DNA of 64,000 bases from Hippopus hippopus (lineage: Eukaryota > Mollusca > Bivalvia > Cardiida > Cardiidae), in NCBI GenBank assembly GCA_946811185.2, contig OX328107.1, positions 9,637,565-9,701,564 on the forward strand. The letters are read 5' to 3'. The notes beneath the pieces were generated by a model. The model did not search any database. It had not been told where the DNA came from and was given only the letters and a program-made list of their open reading frames with translations. This document shows, one piece after another, positions 39,801-51,800 of this stretch. The stretch's first letter is position 1. Each line of letters opens with the position of its first letter. Both the position numbers and the translations under genes were made by a program.

Positions 39801-42800
39801 AGCCTTTTTTCCCTTGGATGGTTAAAACTCAAGATTGCTTTGTAAAGGGTTAGATCTTTATCCTTCAGATAAACAAATTTTTGTCATCTGAAAGTCTTAA
39901 CTCTTTACCAAACGACACAATTTGAGACTAGTCTAAATTGAAAGCCTTTGCAGACGACAAATTAAATTTAGCTGAAACAGTGGCAATTGTCTGTGAAAGT
40001 GTAGAAAACATTAAGGGAAAAGGAGAAAATGCTGGTTACCAGCATTTTCTCCTTTTCTCTCAAGGTTTTCAAAAGGCTATTTCCTCAGGGTCGTTAAAAC
40101 TCGGGATTGTGTGGTAAAGGGTTAATGATATTTGTCTACGAAAGGATACAGAAAATTGTGGGAAAAGGAGAAAATACTGGTTACCAGCATTTTCTCCCTC
40201 TTCCGTAATATTTTCTTCCTCCTCAGGGTCATTAAAACTCAGGATTGTTTGTTAAAGGCTTTAAATGCCATTTTTGTTTGATAATGCTGTAAAAGGTCTG
40301 TAATACTGTCTGTTGCCCTTTTCTGCATCTTGACATTCTAGAAGCATGATTGTATTGGCGCATTATTTGACATTTTACCAAAATATCCGGAGTTGTAATG
40401 AGCTTGATGCAAAGGGCCATTAAAAAAAAATTTGGGAAAAGGAGAAAATGCTGGTTACCAGCATTTTCACCTTTTTTTTTTTCACTATGTAATCTACGCT
40501 TTCAAAGACAATTAATACCATGATAAGTGCTGCATTTGTCATCTGCAAATAGTTTAAATTTGAACAAGTCCAGTTTTTGTTGTTTGGTAAAGCATTATAT
40601 TAAGTAGTCTGACTAAAGTCACATTTGTAGTTAGATTTCAGTGTAAAATCTAGTAGAAATTGTTACATGTGTAAGGCTGTCCAATATACTGGTCAATTCT
40701 AAGTACAGTTTTATCTTTTAATCAGATGGTTGAAAACTAGCCATGTCCAAATTGAAAGCATTTGCAGATGACAGATTTTGCCAGAACAATGGGAAGTGTC
40801 TTTAAATGGTAAAAAATATTGTGGGAAAAGAAGTAAATGGTGGTTACCAGCATTTTTAGCTTGGCTGTTTTCAAAATGGCGAAGTATTGTTGTAGCCCTG
40901 GCATCGTCTGTATTGTCTGCATTTTCTTGCTAAAACTTTGACATTTTATAATATCTCTGTTGTCACTGAAGATATTTGCTTCAAACCGGACAAGTTATTA
41001 ATCATCAAAAGGGGGCCTATACAACAATTAACTCTTTCCCAAACAATCCCTGGTTTTTACGGGTCAGGAATAGAAGCCTTTTGAAAACATTGTGGGAAAA
41101 GGAGAAAATGCTGGTAACCAGCATTTTCTTCTTTTCCCACAATGTTTTCTACCCTATCATATAGAAAAATCATGTTTTTAGCAACTGTTAATTTGTCATC
41201 TGTAAAATGCTTTCAATTTGGTCTGGTCCAAAATTTGCCGTTTGGGAAAGGGTTAAGGGTAGGTAACCATCAAAGTATTTTTGACACAGCTGTGCCCTTC
41301 TTTTGACTTTGAATTTTCACTGAAAATCAAGCAACAGCAGCGAAGCATTGTCACTTGCATGCAGTACTTTTTTTTTTTCCCACAATGTCTTTAAAAGCTT
41401 CCTTTCATAGGATTGTCAAAAATTGGTTTTGTTTGATAAAGGGCTGAAATTGATTTGTGATAGGTGTATTTTGAAGAATTTCAGTCAAAAGACAAACACT
41501 TCGGAAACATCTTTCTGCCCTTTACCAGACGACAAAATTTTTATATGCATCAGTACAGAAAGAAATTGTAGACTAATGTGGCTCAAAAAAAGTTATTTGA
41601 ATTCTTTACCAAACAATCGGGTGTTTAATGATCCTGGTAGGAAGGTTTAAAAAGCAATGTGGAAAAGGGAGAAAGGCTAGTAACCAGCATTTCTCCTTTT
41701 CCCACAATGTTTTCTACCCTTTCAAGGACATATTCCATTATATGATCCACAATTAATTTGTCATCTGCAAATGCTTTCAATTTGTTTCAAGTCTAAAATT
41801 TTGTCATCTGGTAAAGTGTTAATGATATGCCGCCATTCTTTACAAAACTTGTTACAATGATAGGTGTTTTTAATATCAGAAATTTTTATATCTTTCTGTG
41901 CTAAGTCTCTATAAATCCCCGTACATACAGGTAAGTCAGGCATGACCTGCGTAACATCAGTAATGCATTATGGGTGTGTTGTAACCATGGTAATTGTTAC
42001 AAAATTAAAAAGAAAACTGGTTTTTATACCTTTAATTTTCTTTGCTTTTATTTCTGCTGTAGTAATTAGCAAAGTCAATCCTGTAGATGTGGTACATGTT
42101 CACTGGTGTAGGAGCAGGTTTGGGGCTGTAGTAGTGATCAGGCCCTCTCCCATAATAAGTTTTGCTTTGGAAATTTTGGCCTCCCCAGTATTTGAATGTC
42201 ATTTTTTGTTCTTATGAAAAAGAGTATTTACCATTTTCAGTGCACCAAACTTTAGACCTTTTCTCAGAAAATGTATATGCAGACAACAAATTTGAAATTT
42301 CTACAAATGAGATGAATTTTCTGAAATTATTCATTTCTAATACAGTTTTCTGATCTGATCATATTTCATAGCTACATAATTGAACCCCCTACCTCATTTC
42401 CTTCCCCCTCCCTCTGCAGATGGAAAAGTTAACATATAGTTTTAACTATGGATGAATGGTTCTTAGACCTGCAGATTTTTCATATTCTACTTCGATTTTT
42501 AACCCTTTACCAAACAATCACGGGTTTTCACAACCCTGAGAAGAAGCCTTCTGAAAACATTGTGGGAAAAGGAGAAAATGCTGGTAAACAGCATTTTCTC
42601 CTTTTCTCATAATGTTTTCTACCCTTCCCAAAACAAATTTCAGTTTTTGAGTCACATTGATTTTGTCGTCTGCAAATGCTTCCAATTTGGACTAGTCTAA
42701 AATTACGTCGTTTGGTAAAGAGTTAAGGTATTTTTTTCTTTCAAAACTAATTCAAAGCCTATGTCTTGAAAATATACTCTGGACTAACATTAACTGTGTA

Positions 42801-45800
42801 CCAAACAATCCCAAGTTTTAATGACTTTGTGGAAGAAGGCTGTTGAAATATGGAAAACAGAGAAAATAGTGGTAACCAGTACTTTCTTCTTTTTCCACAA
42901 TGTTTCCTACACTTTCAAGAACAAGTTTTATCGTTTGAGTAACATTTGATTTGTTGTCTTCAAATGCTTTCAGATCAGACAAGTCTAAAACATTGTCGTT
43001 TGGTAAAGCATAAACTCTTCACAAATGATATTTTGGTAAGGGTTACTTATGCAATTTATTCAAACTTTTTTTTTTTAGTTTTTTAAATGTGAATAAAAAG
43101 CAAAGAAAATTAATGGAACCAGTCACTAAAAACTTGCATTATTGTGTATACAACTAAAATGTGATGTTGTTCTCTGTGCATCAGCTGATATCAGAATTAT
43201 CAACCAAGGTTTTGTGTCGTGGCATAATTGACTTGAACCGTCTTTTGCTCGTAATTTCATTTACTCCAGCGCACTCATTAACTCCTTACCAAACGACAAA
43301 ATTTTGGACTCGAGACTCGACCAAATTGAAAGTACATGTATTGGCAGACAACAAAATGAATGTAGTTCTAATGTTGATTACTGTCTCAGATAGGATAGAA
43401 AACATTGTGGGAAAAGGAGAAAATGCTGGTTGTAACCAGCATTTTCTCCTTTTCCTACAATGTTTTCAATAGGTTTCGTATTCTAGGTGGTTAAAACTCG
43501 GGACTGTGTGGTAAAGGGTTAACTATGTACCAAACAACAAGATTTTTAGACTTGTCCAAACTGAAAGGATTTTGCAGAATAAAAGTGACTGAAAAATTGA
43601 AATTTGTTATTAATAAGATAGAAAATATTTTGGAAAAAAGAGAAAATGTTTTTTATCTGTATTTTCTCCTTTTCCCACAATGTTTTAAAGAGTCTCCTTT
43701 TGTCATTCAAAATTGGGATTGTTTGGTAAAAGGATAAATGAAATAGATTTTTGTACTCAAGGAGAAGGACAGAGTTGTGGTACATTTTTTTCAAGGTTGA
43801 AAGATTGTAAATGTGCTAGATAGAAAATAAGGACAAGTTGATGTAAGATCAGGCTGCATGTTCTGTGCAGTCTGATCTAAATCTATTTTGTTGGCATATG
43901 CATAGGAAGGTCTTCCCAGCAGACATCAAGTATACCATAACCAAATATGGAGACATGGTTGCTTTGTCTATTTATTAATCATTATGAGTAAACCACTTAT
44001 TCTCCTTTTTGATATTTGCTTCTTTTACCACAATGTTTTCATTTCAAAAACCTTGGCTTGTTGATTGAGGTAAAACCAATATGTCCATTTTTCATGGTCT
44101 TTTCAAAATTCTTCATTAAAACAACCAATAGTTGTCAGTAGTGTGTAATGAGTCATAGATTTCCTATTGTGTGAGTTTTTCACAGACCACAGAAGCTCCA
44201 TTGGTCTATCTCGGAACAATGAATTTTTCATCAAAAAAACATTACTGAAAATAGTACATTGGTACATTGCTTTTATATTTATATAATATTATAATAACAC
44301 AAGGTGTGCAGCAAAATCCAGAGAAAATTGAACCCCATATCCTTTTTGAAGGAGAAAAAAAAACACAGTGGGTTAAATTTTCTTTGATTTTGTTGCATTC
44401 CCTGTGTTATTATTTACAATAATGAGGCAATGTGCCACTGTGCTATTTTTAGTAACAGTGTTTATCAATCAACAAATGAAAATGTGGTTGTTTCGTGATT
44501 CACCATTAAAGCTTCAGTAGCCTATGGTTTTTCATAAAAGATTTTTGCTGATTGATGATTTTGTACATTTTTACCTTGCAGTGGTAACATTTTCTGTATG
44601 CATTGTGTGCATATATTGTAATTTTGCATTTTCATTTCTATTTTACTTTTTAAATGATTTTCAGCGATTGGTAAGTTTATTCCCAAGTTTTTGTGTATGA
44701 TTCCTGACAGTGCAATTTTCTGGTTTTAACCCTTTACCCAACAACATGATGACAAATCAAGTCAGTTTTACAAGATGATTTATCTTTGATAGAAATGTAA
44801 AAACGTTTGGTGAAAAGGAGAGAATGCTGGTTACCTTTTCCCACAACGTTTTCAAAAACCTTACCTCATGATCAATACAACACAGGATTGTGTGGTAAAG
44901 GGTTTAATACCTGTTACCAGATGACAAACGAGTTGTTCTGTTTGAATGCGTTGGCAGATGACAAATTAAACCTGCATCAAATGGTAGGATTTGTCTTTGG
45001 ATTTAAGGTCTACGGCCCCTAACTCATCGGTAAACATCGACATTTTCGTAAAGACTATTTGGCCAATCTCGGCAGCTTCTGTCTTTTAATATGAGAGTTG
45101 GGGGCTGTAGACTCACTAACTCATCGGTAAATATCATGTAACATCGACGTTTTCGTAAAGGCTATTTGGCCAATCTCGGCAGCATCCATCTTTTAATATG
45201 AGAGTTACGGGCTGTAGACCTTAAAAGGACAGAAAAAATTTAGGGTAAAGGAGAATATGCTGGTGACTAGCATTTCCTCCTTGTCTTGCAGTGTTTTCGA
45301 AAGCTACCTACCTCAGGGGTGTAAAACTTGGAATTGTTTGGTAAGCCTTAAGGTTTTACCACACAATCCAGAGTTTTAACCTAAGAAAGAAAGCTTTCGA
45401 AAACATTATTTGTATAAAAAAGAAAATTGTAACCAGCATTTTGTCCTGTTCCCACGCTGTTTTCGAACCTTTGGAAGACAAATTGAAGTATTGTAAACAA
45501 CACTGATTTTGTCATCTACAAATGCATTCAATCTGGACAAGTCCGAAGGTCTGTTGTCAGGTAAAACGTTGATATACATGTACATCAGTTGCATGTCAGG
45601 AAGCAGAGTTTTATGCTAAAGTAACAAGAGGGTCATGGGTTTTATAATGTCACCAGTTTTACAGTGTGTGCTCTTGAGTGTTAATGTTTTCTTTGCACTG
45701 TTGTTTTTCACAATTGCTGGTTTTTTTTTTTTAAATTAACTTTCAACCCCTTTTGGATTCTGAGGATATTATTTGGCACTGTTGTTGGAATTTTTCTCAG

Positions 45801-48800
45801 AATGGGCAGAAAAAATTGTGGGAAAAGGAGAAAATGCTGGTTACCAGCATTTTCTCCTTTGCCCATGATCTTTTCAAAAGCTTTGTTCCCTAGTGTTGTT
45901 AAAAGATGGCATTGTGTGGTGAAGGGTCAAGACATTTTATCTCAAAAAGGTGTCTTCATTTTGCTGCAAACTGCTTTCAGAAACATTATGGCAAAAGGAA
46001 CAATCACACGATATGAGCAACTTTATCTTTTGCCAGCTTTTCATTACCCACTTAACCTTGTCAGGTTTTTTATTCAAATTTTAGGGGGATGTCTTCAAAA
46101 CTGTCTGCTGCAGTTTTGTTGCAGAGGTAACCCTTTTGCAAGACACCCATTATTGGACATGCATAAAATTGAAACAAACAGACTGTGCTTCAAATGATTT
46201 TATTTGTCATTGATGGGTATATGGGGTAGACAACATTTTGGAATAAGGAAAAAGTACTTGTTTCCAGCATTGTCGCTTTTTAGCTCACCCAAGCATCAAG
46301 TGCTCAAGGTGAGCTTTTGTGATCTTGCTACATGTAATCTGTCATCCGTCGTGTGGTCCTCAACAGTTACCTTATGTGCACTCTATAGGCCACATTTTGA
46401 GTGCAATACTTATGAAAGTTGACCAGAATGTATGTCTTGATAATATCTCAAACTTGTTTGAAATCGGATCAAGTCAGGTAAAGAAGTAGGTTACTGGAAC
46501 AAATTTTAGTAAAAGCTTGTGTGCACTCCAGAGGCCACATTTTCAGTCATGTTACTTGTTATTCATGTAACTTGATAAGAATGATAACTTGATAAGAATG
46601 TTTATCTTGATGTTATGTCAAAATAGTTTGAAGTTTGGTCACATTGGGTCAGAAAGTAGATCGCTGTGACAAATCTTAGAAAAGCCATGTGTGCATGCGG
46701 TCTGATGCTCACGAAACATTGTCCGAATGTGTGTCTTGATGATATTTGTGATAAATTAAAAAAACTGTCATGTTGGTCAAAAAGGAGGTTACTTGGACAA
46801 TATTTAAATCATCACAACTAGGATCTCTTTAGCTTTATCAAGCCTAGATGACTTGACTCAGATGAGCTCTTCAGGACATATGATTCTCTTAATTGTTTCT
46901 TTGATATTTTCAAAAGTGTTCTTTCTTCATGTTTCTTTCATTGGATTGCTGGGTAATGGGTTACCAGATAGTTGAATTATATATTATTGTTCATGAAAGA
47001 ATTGAGCAAGTGCTAGGAATTATGATTATGTTCTTTAAGTAAGTGATTGTGTAGAAATGGAACAGTGCTAGTATACTGTGTAGAAATGGAACGGTGCTAG
47101 TGTATGTGTATCATTTGATGCCGTAGAATAATAAGGGTTACTCATGACGTAATATGATGCATACATATTCCGAAACAGCATTTCAAGCTCTATCATTCAG
47201 TGGTAATTGCATCAAAATTAGACCAAGTTATGTTGACCAAAACAGGGCTGAAAGGGTCACAAGTGAAAGGCTATCGTGCAAATGAAAATGTGTTTTGAAA
47301 TTTTCTCCAGTTTTTTTTTGCATAGCTGATTATGCTGGCTATTGACCAACAGACATATTATGTACATGTATCTACTTCTTAGTACTGATAAGATAAAATG
47401 AATAGAAAGATTATTTTTGATTTGTCAAAAAATATGCATGTTTATTTGGCTGGCCCCAGCTGGCCTATGTGCTTGCACATTAATGTCACCAATATACAAG
47501 CACTGCTACTACTAATTGATACCCTGGGGCCTTTATTTACACCATAGCAAGTTTAAAATGATAGGGGATAATCCTTTTCTTGTACACTTTTGTAATTCAA
47601 TAATTTTCTAAGCATTATCCAATTCCTAAATACAATTTTTCTACATGATTATAATTCCGCAAACTTTCTTAGGTTTTGTAATCGCCCCAATGAATGTGTT
47701 ATACGTTTCATGGAGAGTGCCCATGTATGTAAACACTTAAAGCACTACAATGAAACAGAAAGCTTTCACAGCAGTATGGTATAATGTGCAACTCTCCAAT
47801 AAAGTTACAGAAAGTGTATTGAGATTAATGCTTGAATAGGTGACCAAGACGTGATGCGTCCTGATGTAATATATACTGGTGTAATCGAATTTCGCCAACG
47901 CAAGGGAAACTGTTCTTGCGGATTGCACAAAACGATAGTAATTTTCTTTATGGTTAAATATCTATCCACTTGTATTCAAATACTTTTGTAAAAATAATTT
48001 TTACCACTTAAACATCTAAATTTATCTGTCAAAACATCGTTAGAAGTGAGACAGTACAAAGTCGCCATCTATAAAAAGAGTAAGCCAATTTCGACAACTC
48101 TGGTTTTCCAAAAATTAGAGGCCCCAGAGAGGGTGAAATGAAATAAAAAAAATCACAGCATCATTTCAACAATATTCATTGCCTCCGTTGGATATTAACT
48201 CTACATTTACTTCCTACGAGAAAACCTGAAGGACATAAAACAAAACGCAGCTCTCGGAAAACAAAATCGACAATTATGTGATTTTTCGTGTAATTATTTC
48301 TGCTGTGGCATTAAAATATTACAATCTCAGTCAGGATGACAGTGTTGGGGATAAAGAGGCCGTAAATCTAAAAAAGATAACCTTTTGTAGCTCACAGAAA
48401 AAGCTATTTTCTTGTCTTTGTAGTGATTTTTGTACCTGATTCAGTCTATTTTCTTAGGAAAAAAATGAATAAGGACCCCTCTGTCATTCATATGGATATA
48501 TTTCCCTTTAGGTGCCCCATACGAAACTTCGGCTATTAAAGTTCAAAAGATAACCTGTCAAACCGAAAATAGACAACACAAAAAAGTTTTAAGCTAAAAG
48601 TATCTTTTAAAATCTGCATATAAAGGAGACACCTGAAAAGTGATAATAAAATGGCGGGGAAAAGCATGTGAGAGGTCGCTTATGAACTTTTTTCCTATTG
48701 ATAGGTATTTTTCTGTTATTAGATTCAAATGACAGTTCAAAACATCTTTGCGGCTAAGATATCAATCATTTCCGTGAATGGATGGTGTCACAGATACCAA

Positions 48801-51800
48801 AATATTGCCCGAGAACATAGTTGGCGAAATTCGATTACTAGCGAAATTCGCTTACGCTCCTATACCATGTACAGACTCGTAACTAAATACTTACTGTTGT
48901 AACTTTTTTTCTTTTTTAACAATGATTTGGATTAATTTGTAATCTTGAAATATGTATCTAAATGAAAATTTCACTTTCCAACAAAATAAGACTCGAGGAA
49001 AAAAAGCTAATGGCTTTTTTTTTTTATTTCTCTTCATATTGAGCCACAAATCAGTTTCAGTATTCATGTTACAGTACCTCTTAGGCTGTGTCTATTTTTT
49101 TTAAGGTTATTCACTTATGACTTTATTCAGCTTGTTTTTCTGAGGCATCAAATTATGATCTATATTCAGTTGATGGAAAAGCTAGAAAGATACTTATCTT
49201 TATGTTGTTCAATGGGCTTGAGTTGTTTACATTTAGAACCTTGATTTTTGTTCCGTGTTGAATGTTATAAGTCAAGTTCTTGTATGAAAAGATACCTACC
49301 ATATTGTCTATTATTATTGCTCCCCCTCTAATTAAAGCTACCCCAGCTTTATGTTAACCAAAATTGGGTTTACCAGACGGCCAGTCCATCGATAAAGTTG
49401 AAATAAATCAGCTGGAATAAACTTACGACACGAACATAATCATAATTACATTGAAGAATTTGATGAATATTTCCTCTAATTTGATTAATATTTCCTCTTA
49501 ACAATCACTAAAACACAAAGAAATACAAAATTGGACAGACTTTCTGCTTTGCAAATTGGGTACAAAATAAGGGCTCCCTATCTATGTTTTGCATATCTCC
49601 AGGGAGCTTTCATTAGGAGATATATTGTAATTAAGATTTTTAATGTCATTTGCTGTGAAATTATTGTGGTATTTAGTTATATCAAGATAAAATTAATGAT
49701 TTATATGAAATTGGCTCGTACATGCACTGAGCCCTAATGAAGTTGCTCAAGCAGACTGAGTAGATTACGATCAGATGTCAAGATTTTTATTCCATCAAAA
49801 AGCCACTTTTTCTGTATTTTTTTTTTTAACTCTATACTACACAGTCCCAAATTTTAATGACCCTGAAAGGGGAAAGCTTTTGAAAACATTGTGGGTAAAA
49901 GAGAAAATGCTGTTCTAGCCTTTCACAAACTAATCTCATTATTTGTGCCACATTTACTATTTTGTCTGCAAAGGCTTTGAAATTGGACCCGTCTAAAGTT
50001 TTGTTTTGTAAGGAGTTAATTCTTTACCACACGACAAAATTTTAGACTAGTCCAAATTGAAAGCATTTGCAGACGACAAAACAAATGTAACTGAAAAATC
50101 AAAATTTGTTGTTTGGAAGGGTAGAAAACTTTGTGGGAAAAGGAGAAAATGCAGGTTACCAGCATTTTCTCCTTTTCTCACAATGTTTTCAAAAGGCTTC
50201 TTTTTCAGGGTCGTTAAAAGTCGGGATTGTGTGGTAAAGGATTGAAATAGCTAAAGAAGGATTTCAGGATTTTTAAAACTCTTACTTTCACCGACGACTC
50301 TGATCTTGGATCTACATTATCCACACTTTTGGGAGACATTCTGACAGAAATGGTCTGTAAATTACAGTGCATCTTCATACTGACATACAGAATGTCCATT
50401 TCATTTAGTTAGTGCTACAAGGGTTCATAGAATTCGAAACCTGAATGCTGATTGGCTGTTTGATACTTGCAACTAGCACAGTGTCATGGAAAAAATTTGA
50501 GATACAACATCATGACCTTTTTAGTTCAGTAGTTTGCTTTTTTTGCTATATTTTAATTCTTCATATATTCTGCATTTTGAAAACTAGAAATAGGAAGACT
50601 ATAAATGTATATATTATGTATTGTGTCAATTGAATATGAACTAACTGGGTATTTGTTAAGAGAAGAGTAGCTTGTTTTGATCCAAGATGAAGATATTATA
50701 TCTCTGACCAATTTGTAGCAAAAGCCATTAGTGTAGATTGTCTTGTCTAGATCTTTTATCAAAATAAGCAAGTTTTCTATTTTTTACATGCTAAAAATAA
50801 CAAGCGAAAACAGAGTGTTTATTCTTTTAATGCTGTGAAGCTGTCATGCTCATGACATAGTTAAAATGAAGAACCCTGAGGTACAACATAAAAATATACA
50901 TTTATGTTGAAAACTGTTACAAATCACTCAAACTGAATTTTTGACCTTATTGTTTGACCATAAAAACAAAATTTTACAGTGAAATTAAAAGAAAATTTTT
51001 ATACTGCAGTAATTGGCATGTTAGATAATAAAGTTATTAATACGTGTATTGTGTTATAAGGTAGCTCAGTCAACCCTTTGCCAGACCAGTTCTTGTTTTT
51101 AAGACCCTGACAAAGAAGCCTCTTGAAAACTTGGTGGGTATAAGAGGAAAGTGCTGGTAACCAACATTTTCTCATTTTCCCACATTTTTCATAGCCTTTC
51201 TATGACAAATCCTATCATTTGAGCTACATATCATTTGTCGTTTACATATTCTTTAACCCTTTCGTTCTCAACATTATTTTTCTTCCTTGGAAGAAAATCT
51301 TGCCCTTTGAGTCCTTAATTGCCTTGAAAATACCTCAAAAATACCTCAAAAGATCAATTTTTTGTTTTGTTTTTGACGCAGACCTTAACTTTCAGTTTCA
51401 TGGTATCGTAATACAAGTTTATTCGTTAAAATTGTCTGTCAAGGCAATAAACTAATATAAATATAGCAGTGCGCTTGAGAATGAAATGGTTAAATTTTGA
51501 CAAGCCTAAAATTTTGTCATTTGGAATGTTAAAGTTTAGATTAAAACTTTGACATTGAAATTAAAGGACTTTTTTTCTCGGAGATATTCTCAAATTCCAA
51601 TAATTAGCATGTTAGATAATAATGTTATTAATACTGTGTTATAATTCATTTAAAGTTATAAGGTATTGTTGTTACTAGTCTATATTTACTGCATGATTAA
51701 CTGATCTTCAACTATATTTTTTGTATGGGTATATTTTGATAGTTTAAGGAACTGTCCTTGGATAACAGTGTTTCAAAAGGCTTCAAAAAGCTGTGAATCT

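Larger units (their letters stand above)
40735..41452 (-). mobile_element. MITE-A split by a family f element
   Basis: The left part ends ACCAGCATTTT at 40857; the right part resumes TTTTTCCCACAATGTC near 41370 and ends GATAAAGGGCTGAA. Confidence 0.74.
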
